This document shows positions 1 to 5,885 of a stretch of 26,618 nucleotides of DNA, in pieces (the first letter of the stretch is position 1; every line of letters starts with the position of its first letter). Source of the stretch: JAPLCX01 sp964460305 (GTDB lineage: Bacteria > Auribacterota > Tritonobacteria > UBA1439); assembly GCA_964460305.1 (NCBI GenBank), contig CAYWRA010000030.1:1-26618 (forward strand). Reading direction: 5' to 3'. Position numbers and translations under genes: made by a program. A model generated the notes under the pieces. That model was not told the origin of the DNA. It ran no database searches and saw nothing but the letters and a program-made list of their open reading frames with translations.

Positions 1-5
1 ACCTA

Positions 6-51
6 AGCGCGATGCGATGGGGTGGGTTTGCATGGCGCCCCGCGCCAGTCG
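6..51. repeat. 46-bp direct repeat, copy 1
   Basis: Positions 6-51 are identical to 244-289 (shift of 238 bp). After six unlike bases the match resumes for nine bases (58-66 and 296-304). The unit is GC-rich and contains the palindromic core GGCGCC. The stretch 1-469 holds no gene I can support. Whether the repeat marks a duplication or one unit of a larger array to the left cannot be seen here. Confidence 0.85.
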
Positions 52-243
52 GTAGCTAGGTGATTTCGCTTTATCTGCCTGCACGAACATTTAACCCCCA
101 CTAACCTGGATTGTTTATCCATCGATCAGTGGCTCATATCCATCTAATGCGTGCAGCATATCAGATAACAGGCTATGGGTGTGCTGAATAATCCAGCGCT
201 AAATCGAGACCATTTGAAATATGCGGGGCGGCCACACAACCTT

Positions 244-289
244 AGCGCGATGCGATGGGGTGGGTTTGCATGGCGCCCCGCGCCAGTCG
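244..289. repeat. 46-bp direct repeat, copy 2
   Basis: Exact second copy of 6-51. The DNA between the copies (67-238) and after the second copy (305-469) shows no convincing coding pattern. An open frame runs across it, but its composition is not protein-like and it crosses the repeat. Confidence 0.85.
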
Positions 290-469
290 ACAACCAGGTG
301 ATTTTACTCTGTTTGTTTGCTCAAAGCCGTTATCCAACTAAGCCTATTGGCGCTTGGAAACAGCCATGTTCTACTAGCAGAGCTCAAACCTGGAACTCCC
401 CCGTCCGAGCGGGCCGGATCCCGGTGGTGCATTATCGCTACGGCCCAAGCCCAGCGGTGACGCCCCCCG

Positions 470-631
470 TTATTTCTTCTTCAGTTCCATCTGCTTCCCG
501 CAGCAGATAATGTCGCAGACGTCCATGCAGCCGCAGACCTCATCGACGGTGACCGCCATGCCACATGCCCTACACGAGTATTTGTCCCCTCGTGCCGCCT
601 TGCCGGTCTTCGATTTACCTTTGTCCGCCAT
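470..631 (-). CDS. Desulforedoxin-like iron protein (53 aa)
   Basis: A 53-residue protein with a lysine-rich N-terminus followed by a CxxC pair (CRAC, residues 20-23) and a CCGKQM motif near the C-terminus (residues 43-48). CxxC plus an adjacent Cys pair followed by Gly is the iron-site pattern of desulforedoxin and of the N-terminal domain of desulfoferrodoxin. Three further cysteines (33, 35, 39) lie between them, which is unusual and could bind a second metal or allow another folding. The start is ATG at 631, preceded by a strong GGAGGG-type ribosome binding site. It is the last gene of a closely spaced minus-strand set with ferredoxin and superoxide reductase, so the inferred role is a small electron carrier to superoxide reductase. 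The function is inferred from motif and context. Confidence 0.8.
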   Translation of the reverse strand: MADKGKSKTGKAARGDKYSCRACGMAVTVDEVCGCMDVCDIICCGKQMELKKK

Positions 632-669
632 AATACCTCCCTCCTTTCTTTCGCAATGCCCATTTTATG

Positions 670-861
670 CTACTGGATCACGATAGCCTCCACCGGGCAT
701 TGCTGCGCAGCATCTCTACATGAATCCTCGGCCTCATGAGGCACCGGATTCACTTTGACTACTGCCTTATCACCCTCCATTTTGAATATTTCAGGGCATG
801 CCTGGACGCACAAGGTGCAGCCGATGCATTTCTCTTTGTCGATGATTACTTTTGTGATCAT
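670..861 (-). CDS. 4Fe-4S ferredoxin (63 aa)
   Basis: A small ferredoxin. The cluster motif CIGCTLCVQACP lies at residues 11-22 (from the chosen start) and the closing CPVEAI lies close to the C-terminus. This is the pattern of single-cluster bacterial ferredoxins, in which the second cluster site has been lost and two cysteines remain that could form a disulfide (CVQAC and SC). The ATG at 861 is preceded by GGGAGGGG at normal spacing. A start eight codons upstream is possible but has no better ribosome site. It lies 26 bp after the small membrane protein gene and 38 bp before the desulforedoxin-like gene. The likely job is low-potential electron supply, here perhaps to superoxide reductase. 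Confidence 0.9.
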   Translation of the reverse strand: MITKVIIDKEKCIGCTLCVQACPEIFKMEGDKAVVKVNPVPHEAEDSCRDAAQQCPVEAIVIQ

Positions 862-887
862 CCCCCCTCCCTGGGTTATGGTCACCG

Positions 888-1151
888 CTATCGGTGTTGC
901 ACTTCAACACTTGACGCGGCGGCTTTTCTTAACAATTGACTTCTAATCCACTCCCGGTTCAGCAAGATATGGATAACGATGAGCGTCACGAGGACGGGGC
1001 CGTTCCACTCGTGGATTTCCAGGACGAACGTGGCGAGGCTGGAATGCGTACTCAGCAGGTTGAACAGAATGGCCGCGCCGGTCGCGGCCTGGGCCCCCGC
1101 TGATAAGAAAAGAAGAACGGCCCCGCATTTCAGGTATCCGCCTCTCTTCAT
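888..1151 (-). CDS. Small two-helix membrane protein, DUF4405-like
   Basis: 87 residues with two hydrophobic segments (about 10-33 and 50-65). The second segment reads HEWNGPVLVTLIVIHILLN and carries two histidines (47 and 61) fourteen residues apart, followed by NREW. This resembles the DUF4405 family and the His spacing used for heme b in cytochrome-b-type helices. A heme-binding role is inference only. The start ATG has a G-rich ribosome site. The gene sits between superoxide reductase (60 bp upstream) and ferredoxin (26 bp downstream), which suggests a membrane electron-transfer or anchoring role in the same system. Confidence is high that the gene is real and moderate for the family. Confidence 0.75.
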   Translation of the reverse strand: MKRGGYLKCGAVLLFLSAGAQAATGAAILFNLLSTHSSLATFVLEIHEWNGPVLVTLIVIHILLNREWIRSQLLRKAAASSVEVQHR

Positions 1152-1211
1152 CCGATTCCCCCCCGTATCCTTGACGGTTGAGTCCCCATCGCCTGATTTG
1201 TCGGATGACGT

Positions 1212-1607
1212 TTACCGCACCGCGATCTCTTTCTCATATTGCCAGAGGCCGTGTATGTTGCAGTATGAGGAGGAATAGATCGTGCCTCCTTTATCGGTTT
1301 TAAACTTGACCGCCACTTCGGGCTGGGTGTACACGGTGCTTGTATCGGGGCCTTTAGTGGATTCGCCATGTGCGGTGAACTCGAACCTCCCTATCTGATA
1401 GGGGAATTTCTCCCCGGAGGGGAGGAACATGACCGTGATCCAGCGGATGTGATGCTCGGTGGTATTGGGATGGGGTATTTCCTTGCCCACGATAACGGTT
1501 ATAGTGAAGGGTTCACCCTTTTTGACCGTCTCAGGCGCCTCAATCACCGGCACGTGCTTTTCCGATTTCCAATCGGCGGTCTGAAACAAGTCCCTCAGGG
1601 ACGCCAT
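1212..1607 (-). CDS. sor: Superoxide reductase (class II desulfoferrodoxin/neelaredoxin)
   Basis: 131 residues. It reduces superoxide to hydrogen peroxide at a mononuclear Fe(His)4Cys site, without making oxygen, in the cytoplasm of anaerobes. All expected ligands are visible: EKHVP (His18), HPNTTEHH (His46 and His52), and CNIHG (Cys116 and His119). Glu16 and Lys17 of the EKH motif are the residues known to guide substrate. There is no N-terminal desulforedoxin domain, so this is the one-iron class; the separate desulforedoxin-like gene at 470-631 may supply that function. The start ATG follows GGAAGGAGG. It is 75 bp downstream of the ferritin-like gene and probably co-transcribed with it. 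Confidence 0.95.
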   Translation of the reverse strand: MASLRDLFQTADWKSEKHVPVIEAPETVKKGEPFTITVIVGKEIPHPNTTEHHIRWITVMFLPSGEKFPYQIGRFEFTAHGESTKGPDTSTVYTQPEVAVKFKTDKGGTIYSSSYCNIHGLWQYEKEIAVR

Positions 1608-1682
1608 TTTGTCCTCCTTCCAAGAAAGTAGTCAGTCAGTAGCTAAAAAATAGGGAATCCCGGCCAGTGCAGCCACGCATGG

Positions 1683-2126
1683 CTATTTCCCGAGAAGCAA
1701 TGACAACTCCACGACGTGCTCCTGCTCGTCGATTATTATGTGGCGGATCTCGTGTTCGACCGTCTCAAACTCGTATTTCAGTTCCCCCTGGTTCTTTATC
1801 ACGAGTGCGTAAAGCTTCTTGTAGAAATCGATCGCTTCCTTTTCGTTTTTGAGGTTGATATCGAGAATCCCTTTGATGTCCCTCGCCCTGTGCGTGGGGG
1901 ACATTCCCATCGATGGCTCCTCGCCGAAATAGCCGCCGATGAGATTGCGGAACTTCCCCTCGTGCGCCGCCTCGTCGGATGCGATTTCCTTGAGCCGCTC
2001 GATGATTTTCTCGGCTCCTGGTCCGCTGATGAGCTCGGCGTGCGCGAGATATTGTATCCTGGCAGCATGCTCGAGTTCAAGACCATGATTAAGCATCTTC
2101 ACCAGCTCCTTTTTAAAATTACTCAT
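1683..2126 (-). CDS. Ferritin-like diiron protein (bacterioferritin/rubrerythrin type)
   Basis: 147 residues, predicted all-helical four-helix bundle. Carboxylate and ExxH ligands of a diiron site are visible: Glu19 in LELEH, Glu52 with His55 (DEAAH), Glu97, and Glu134 with His137 (DEQEH). No rubredoxin CxxC domain is present, so it is closer to bacterioferritin-domain proteins than to rubrerythrin. Such proteins store iron or reduce peroxide. Beside superoxide reductase, removal of the peroxide product or of free iron is a sensible role. The ATG at 2126 is preceded by GGAGGAGG. It lies 36 bp downstream of a response regulator, which may be its dedicated regulator or simply a co-transcribed gene. 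Confidence 0.9.
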   Translation of the reverse strand: MSNFKKELVKMLNHGLELEHAARIQYLAHAELISGPGAEKIIERLKEIASDEAAHEGKFRNLIGGYFGEEPSMGMSPTHRARDIKGILDINLKNEKEAIDFYKKLYALVIKNQGELKYEFETVEHEIRHIIIDEQEHVVELSLLLGK

Positions 2127-2162
2127 GTCTGCCTCCTCCCGTGTGATGGTTGCCCCGATGGA

Positions 2163-2654
2163 TCAAGGGATAGACGCGGCGGCTGCCTGCGTAGACCCCG
2201 GATCGGATTTTGTCCGAAAGGCGTGTCCCGCGCCCTTTACCTCACCCCTGGCTCTCAAGCCGAGTGCCAGCTCTATCTGCTTCAGCATGCTGAGCGCATT
2301 AAACGGCTTTTTGAGGCACGTCTCGATCCCGTATCCTTGCATCATCGAGCTGTGCTCCTCCCTGGTGAAATGGCCTGTCATCGCGATGACGGGAATCCCG
2401 GCTGTTTCCGTGAAGCGCTTCAGGTTTTTCGTCAGTTGAAAGCCGTTCATGCCATTCATCTTGATGTCAAGGATGATCACGTCGGGGCGTTTTGCTCGCG
2501 CCCATTTGAGAGCGGCCTTGCCGTCGTCAAACGCCGTCGTTTCATATCCGCTCAGAGAAAGCACCTCGTCGACCTCGCTGAGAAACAATTCATCATCGTC
2601 CACCACCATCACTCTCAGCTTGGGTATGCCACACTTTTTTATCTTTGAACTCAT
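2163..2654 (-). CDS. Single-domain response regulator (receiver)
   Basis: 163 residues. A CheY-like receiver spans about residues 13-132: acidic pocket DDD (19-21), phospho-acceptor Asp63 in ILDIKMNG, switch Thr93 (MTGH) and Lys116 (LKKPF). The last 30 residues are Ala/Gly-rich with no recognisable output domain. It probably works by protein contact or in a phosphorelay. There is no histidine kinase in the window. It is the first gene of the closely spaced series leading into the ferritin-like and superoxide reductase genes. A cysteine at residue 8 precedes the domain. The family call is secure; the partner is unknown. Confidence 0.9.
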   Translation of the reverse strand: MSSKIKKCGIPKLRVMVVDDDELFLSEVDEVLSLSGYETTAFDDGKAALKWARAKRPDVIILDIKMNGMNGFQLTKNLKRFTETAGIPVIAMTGHFTREEHSSMMQGYGIETCLKKPFNALSMLKQIELALGLRARGEVKGAGHAFRTKSDPGSTQAAAASIP

Positions 2655-2804
2655 GGCGATCCGGCGTCGTTACCCGCCGTCCTCTCATACGTTTACCAGA
2701 AACGTCCTGCGGGGAAGGAACACATTCATTCTCATGGGGATATGATACCTGCACTGCGCGGAGTGTAAATCGGCTGAAGCCGCTTTTTATTGACTTTATT
2801 CCAC

Positions 2805-2935
2805 TATACGAACCGGCGAATCGGAGAATGGGCGAATCGGCGACTTCGATTCTTCTCCGTCTCTCCCTTTCCTTCCTCACCCCTTCACCGTTTCTCCCAT
2901 TCGCCGACTCGATCTTTCTACCCTTCTCCGTTTGG
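2805..2935. repeat. Iterated-word inverted repeat (CGAATCGG / CCGATTCG type)
   Basis: The gap 2655-2985 has no gene. The left arm repeats the word CGAATCGG with GAGAATGGGCG. The right arm (about 2880-2935) holds the complementary words TCTCCCATTCGCCGACTCG and CTTCTCCG. The two arms can pair imperfectly. It separates two response regulator genes transcribed in the same direction. Confidence 0.6.
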
Positions 2936-2985
2936 GATTTTCCTACGTTGGTTGGTAAATAGAGCGGGCTGAACGTGATGGGGCA

Positions 2986-3345
2986 TCAGCCGAGGGATCT
3001 TATTTTCTTGAGGAGAGATTCGGCGGTGAAGGGCTTATCCACGGTGCCATTGACGAGAGAGGCCAGGTGCTCTTCCCCGAGGAGCTTGTGGTGAAACGGT
3101 CTGCCGGAGACAAGAAGAATTTGCGCTCCCGGTTGGCTCTTTCGTATCTTCTCGATGGTGCTGCGCGGCCCCGGCCCCGGCAACTTGTAATCGAGTAGGA
3201 TCAGATCGTAGCGATTCTTTGCGGCAAGATTTATCCCGGCGTTTCCATCATGGGCCGTGTCCACCGCGTATCCCTCGTTGATGAGCATTTCTGCCATCTC
3301 ATCACAAAGCTCGGCATCGTCGTCAACGATGAGTATTCTCTTCAT
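2986..3345 (-). CDS. Single-domain response regulator (receiver)
   Basis: 119 residues from the ATG at 3345, almost exactly one CheY-like receiver: DDD (8-10), phospho-acceptor Asp52 (ILLDYKLPG), Ser80 in VSGRP at the switch position, and Lys104 (VDKPF). A TTG at 3366 preceded by GAAAGG would add seven residues (LPAQAH). The ATG is preferred because it begins directly at the first beta strand. No output domain is present. It stands between hairpin-rich gaps on both sides, so it is probably its own transcription unit. Partner unknown. Confidence 0.88.
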   Translation of the reverse strand: MKRILIVDDDAELCDEMAEMLINEGYAVDTAHDGNAGINLAAKNRYDLILLDYKLPGPGPRSTIEKIRKSQPGAQILLVSGRPFHHKLLGEEHLASLVNGTVDKPFTAESLLKKIRSLG

Positions 3346-3382
3346 GTGGGCCTGCGCCGGCAACAAACCTTTCAGCCGTTTT

Positions 3383-3524
3383 ACAAAGAGTAAACGAGAG
3401 GGGAAGAGGAATCATGTAGGGCTGCCCCTCCCCAGCCCTCCCCATCTGATTGGGGAGGGGCGGGTGGGGGTGATCACCCCCATTATAACTATCACCTTGC
3501 TGCTTATTCTATTTGACTCTTTGT
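3383..3524. repeat. Nested hairpins between two response regulator genes
   Basis: Outer arms ACAAAGAGT (3383-3391) and ACTCTTTGT (3516-3524) enclose a 9-bp stem CCCTCCCCA/TGGGGAGGG with loop TCTGAT (3436-3459) and a perfect 18-bp palindrome centred on TGATCA (3465-3482). It could end transcription from the AraC-type regulator upstream, or be a protein binding site. No T-run characteristic of a simple terminator follows the stems. Confidence 0.6.
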
Positions 3525-3553
3525 GAGAAGGAAGATGCACGGAGTTTGCATCG

Positions 3554-4345
3554 TCATCTCCGTGGTTTGCCCGAGCGCCGTTTTGTACGGGTCTTTCTAT
3601 AGCGGGATGGGGTGACCCCGGCCCGATTCTTGAACAGCCGTATAAAAGACTCGGCGTTGTTATAGCCGAGCTTATACGCAATCTGGGCGACGGTATATCC
3701 CGTATTCTCGAGCAACGTCTTTGCCCGTTCCAGCCTGAGTGCGAGCTTATACTCGCCGAAATGCATCCCTGTCTGCTCTTTGAAGATACGGCTGAGATAC
3801 TTGGGGCTTAGGGAGGCGACGCGGCAAACATCCGTCAGGCCGATTTTTCGCAGATAGTTTCTCTGGACGAAGCGCCTAACCTGCTGGATCTTTCCCCCGC
3901 CGTCATCGACGCAACAATCCCCCCCCCCCCGCCTTTTTTCGAGCAGGTTCTCGATGATGTCTCTTGTGGCCTCGATATCGAACGGTTTTTCAATGTAATT
4001 GTCAGCCATCCCCCGGAAAGCTCGCAGCACGACGTCCTTCGATCCATGGCCGGTAATCACCACTATGCCGGATTCGGGTGAGATGTCTTTGATCCTTCCG
4101 ATGGCATCGAGACCGCTCATGCCGTCCATTCGCACATCGAGGATGACGAGGTCGACTTCGTGGGGATTTTGCAGGATGCGAAACGCCTCTTCCGCGTTCG
4201 CGGTATCGAGGAAGTTATACTCCGGGAAACATTCCTTGAACTCGTCCTTGAAAGCCGGGTCGTCGTCCACCAGCAATATCGTGTCGCGCCGCCGATCCCG
4301 ATCGGCGTGTAACAGCTTTCGAGCTTTATCTTTTTTCGGCTTCAC
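3554..4345 (-). CDS. Response regulator with AraC-type DNA-binding domain
   Basis: 263 residues. The N-terminal receiver (about 20-138) has DDD (27-29), phospho-acceptor Asp70 (VILDVRMDG), Thr98 (ITGH) and Lys120 (EKPF). A Gly/Cys-rich linker RRGGGDCCVDDGGGK (138-152) follows, then an AraC/XylS double helix-turn-helix (about 153-252) with the family signature IAYKLGYNNAESFIRLFKNRAGVTPSRYR, here quoted only by its ends IAYKLGY (222-228) and FKNRAGVTP (238-246). The GTG at 4345 is the likely start; the ribosome site is weak. The linker is encoded by a run of 12 G, and a change of one base would leave a receiver-only protein (see 3919-3930). It is a plausible regulator of the redox genes downstream, but no target site was identified. 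Confidence 0.9.
   Translation of the reverse strand: MKPKKDKARKLLHADRDRRRDTILLVDDDPAFKDEFKECFPEYNFLDTANAEEAFRILQNPHEVDLVILDVRMDGMSGLDAIGRIKDISPESGIVVITGHGSKDVVLRAFRGMADNYIEKPFDIEATRDIIENLLEKRRGGGDCCVDDGGGKIQQVRRFVQRNYLRKIGLTDVCRVASLSPKYLSRIFKEQTGMHFGEYKLALRLERAKTLLENTGYTVAQIAYKLGYNNAESFIRLFKNRAGVTPSRYRKTRTKRRSGKPRR
3919..3930 (-). repeat. Homopolymer of 12 C (12 G on the coding strand) inside a gene
   Basis: The tract lies exactly in the linker between the receiver and AraC domains. Adding one G gives a stop within about ten codons of the tract. Losing one G gives a stop about thirty codons later. Either change removes the DNA-binding domain and leaves the receiver intact. Such tracts are the classic substrate for slipped-strand phase variation. 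Confidence 0.8.
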
Positions 4346-4360
4346 TTATGTTGTCAGGGT

Positions 4361-4470
4361 GGGGATAAATGACAAATACCAAATGACAAATGAATTACGA
4401 ATAACAAAACCTCGGTATATTTTGACATTTGGTATTTGTCATTACCCCCGATAGTTTTGTCATTTGGCAT
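4361..4470. repeat. Iterated-word hairpin (ATGACAAA / ACCAAATG words)
   Basis: The left arm 4361-4390 and right arm 4421-4449 are inverted copies built from ATGACAAATACC and AAATGACAAA. A further inverted pair (ATAACAAAACCTCGG and CCCGATAGTTTTGTCAT) lies within and beside it. The repeat runs into the last codons of the cupin gene: its stop TGA (4460-4462) is part of the word CAAATGACAAAAC. Confidence 0.75.
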
Positions 4471-4735
4471 TGCCGAAGGAATACTTTTTCCGCACTTTTT
4501 CGACGACCGTCCAGGTGCAGTTTAATCCCTCGGGGAAGCGGACCAGATCGCCTTTACCGAACTCCACCACACCTGACGGCGTCTGCACCCGCGCCTTCCC
4601 ATCGAGGATGTAGCATGTTTCAGGGCTGTCGTATGACCACTCGAAAGTGCTCGGATCGCATTCCCACGTTCCCCACTTCTCAACGCCTAAGGATTTCAGC
4701 TCCTCCTGCGTCGGCTTTTTGACGGTGACTTTCAT
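4460..4735 (-). CDS. Cupin domain protein (Cupin_3/EutQ-like)
   Basis: 91 residues from the ATG at 4735, which follows AAAGGGGGG. One small beta-barrel cupin covers nearly the whole protein: WECDPSTFEWSYD, then ETCYILDGKARVQTPSG, GDLVRFPEGLNCTW. The fold resembles the Cupin_3 (DUF861) family found in EutQ and other small sugar- or metal-binding proteins. The usual His-rich metal motif is not evident: the first motif has ETCYILDG rather than HxH, so metal binding is uncertain. The last residues (NAK) and the stop codon are made from the intergenic repeat word. The gap to the YkgJ-type gene upstream is 52 bp and filled by the same repeat. Substrate unknown. Confidence 0.85.
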   Translation of the reverse strand: MKVTVKKPTQEELKSLGVEKWGTWECDPSTFEWSYDSPETCYILDGKARVQTPSGVVEFGKGDLVRFPEGLNCTWTVVEKVRKKYSFGNAK

Positions 4736-4751
4736 GGAACCCCCCTTTTTT

Positions 4752-4825
4752 TGAAAATGGCAAATGTCAAAGCACATTGTAGTTTTGTCATTTGTCATTC
4801 ATCGGAATTGTCATTTGGTCTTTCC
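4752..4825. repeat. Second block of ATGACAAA-type words
   Basis: Words AAATGGCAAATGTCAAA and TTTTGTCATTTGTCATT face each other, followed by GTCATTTGGTC. It fills the gap between the cupin gene and the YkgJ-type gene and supplies the last eight or so codons of the latter (MTIPMNDK). Confidence 0.7.
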
Positions 4826-5153
4826 CGCCATAGGCGGGACATATTTCCTCCACCCCCGGATACCGCCAGCCGTCCGGGAACGTTCTGCACTGCCCCGGCT
4901 TGACGGCATGGATCGCGCACTCGGCCCCCTCCAGAAAGATGCATTCCCCGTTCTCTTTTTCCTCCAGTTCGAGGCCGCAGCGGTCGTGGGCGAGACGGGT
5001 GTATCGGTTTGCAAAAGCGTGGGGTGAGATGTGGAGAAGCTCGGCGATGCGGTCAATCTCGTCATTCTTCACGCGCACGAAGCCTCTGATGCGACAACAT
5101 TCGCCACAGCGCCGGCAGTTGTAACGTGTCTTTTGAGCATCAGTGGCGTTCAA
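4788..5153 (-). CDS. YkgJ-type zinc/iron-chelating protein
   Basis: 121 residues from a TTG at 5153 preceded by GGGGAGAGGGG; an upstream TTG at 5174 is less well placed. The N-terminal motif CRRCGECC (residues 13-20) and the later set CIF...CAIH...KPGQCRTFP, then CPAYGG, match the YkgJ (CxxCxxCC) family of small cysteine-cluster proteins thought to bind zinc or iron-sulfur clusters. The biochemical role of the family is unsettled. The C-terminal MTIPMNDK is encoded by the ATGACAAA intergenic repeat, so the natural C-terminus has probably been replaced or extended by repeat DNA. It is likely co-transcribed with the cupin gene. Confidence 0.87.
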   Translation of the reverse strand: MNATDAQKTRYNCRRCGECCRIRGFVRVKNDEIDRIAELLHISPHAFANRYTRLAHDRCGLELEEKENGECIFLEGAECAIHAVKPGQCRTFPDGWRYPGVEEICPAYGGKDQMTIPMNDK

Positions 5154-5250
5154 TCGAGACCCCTCTCCCCTCAAGGCTGTGCCTGTAATGATAGTATAAT
5201 ATGCGGTTGTTCGGATAGTCAGAAATGAGGGGCCCTGAGGTGTCTGTTGA

Positions 5251-5276
5251 AACGAGCTGAAAAAACGAGCTGAAAA
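5251..5276 (+). promoter_or_regulatory. Perfect tandem 13-mer, possible operator
   Basis: AACGAGCTGAAAA occurs twice head to tail (5251-5263 and 5264-5276), about 55 bp before the DUF2442 start and just upstream of a weak promoter-like pair (TTACCC at 5280, TAAAAT at 5303, spacing 17). This is the sort of place where an autoregulating protein would bind. The promoter itself is low confidence. Confidence 0.4.
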
Positions 5277-5332
5277 TCTTTACCCATGGCTCCTGCTTGT
5301 GGTAAAATTGCATTGTTCTGAGGAGTATTCAA

Positions 5333-5617
5333 ATGCGAAAAATTACCAAGGTCCATGTGCTCCCAGGTTATCGTTTGGAACTGACGTTTGACGATGGAAT
5401 CTCCGGAACGGTGGATCTCTCTGCCTTGGTAGGGAAAGGCGTCTTCGCCCTGTGGCGTGACCGTGGCGCCTTCGAGTCGGTTCAAATCGGCCCTTCAGGT
5501 GAACTCGCTTGGTGTGATCAAGTTGATCTATGCCCGGATTCCCTATATCTAAGAGCCACTGGTAAAAGACCGGAGGACATTTTCCCCGCGTTGCGGCACG
5601 AGCCTGTCCATGCCTGA
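5333..5617 (+). CDS. DUF2442 protein
   Basis: 94 residues. KVHVLPGYRLELTFDDGISG, then VDLSALVGKGVFALW and the closing CPDSLYLRATG are characteristic of DUF2442, a small family very often encoded next to DUF4160. The pair is commonly listed among candidate toxin-antitoxin-like modules, with no settled activity. The ATG at 5333 follows TGAGGAG at good spacing. The stop overlaps the start of the DUF4160 gene by eight bases (ATGCCTGA), so translation is probably coupled. A tandem 13-mer lies upstream. A fragment of a second copy of this gene's 3' end is found at 7095. Confidence 0.88.
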   Translation: MRKITKVHVLPGYRLELTFDDGISGTVDLSALVGKGVFALWRDRGAFESVQIGPSGELAWCDQVDLCPDSLYLRATGKRPEDIFPALRHEPVHA

Positions 5618-5871
5618 AATATGCAGGTTCTTCGGTATCGTCATCAAGATGTTCTTCGATGACCATAATCCGCCGCACTTCCATGCCGAATACGGTGATG
5701 ATTCCGCTCTTATCGACATCCGCAATTTGTCTGTTTTCTCAGGTCGGTTGTCGCCTCGCGTGATGGGCTTGGTTTATAGAGTGGGCGACGCTCCATCAGC
5801 GGGAACTTCTCGCCGATTGGGAGCGAGTTCAAGCTCAGCAGGAACTGCAAAAAATTCCACCGATCGAGTGA
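5610..5871 (+). pseudogene. DUF4160 protein, frameshifted
   Basis: The first part reads as a normal DUF4160 N-terminus: MPEICRFFGIVIKMFFDD, then HNPPHFHAEYGD, IDIRNLSVFSGRL and RVMGLV. After GLV the frame breaks. Continuing one base on, from 5776, gives IEWATLHQRELLADWERV and QAQQELQKIPPIE, the expected family C-terminus, ending at 5871. Removing one T from the TTT at 5773-5775 would restore the whole protein (about 86 residues). As sequenced, the first frame runs to 5885 with an unrelated tail. It could be a real mutation, a sequencing error, or a slippage site (only three T, so programmed slippage is unlikely). Confidence 0.85.
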
Positions 5872-5885
5872 GACTGACCAGTTGA

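Noticed and set aside
1..304. Possible integron cassette recombination site at the 46-bp repeats
   Set aside because: I could not find the paired RYYYAAC and GTTRRRY core sites or the expected arm structure around either copy.
175..510. Open frame of 111 codons on the plus strand at the left edge
   Set aside because: It crosses the 46-bp direct repeat, has no ribosome site, and its second half overlaps the well-supported desulforedoxin-like gene on the other strand.
1716..2648. 310-codon open frame on the plus strand
   Set aside because: It is a shadow of the ferritin-like and response regulator genes on the minus strand, both with complete family motifs.
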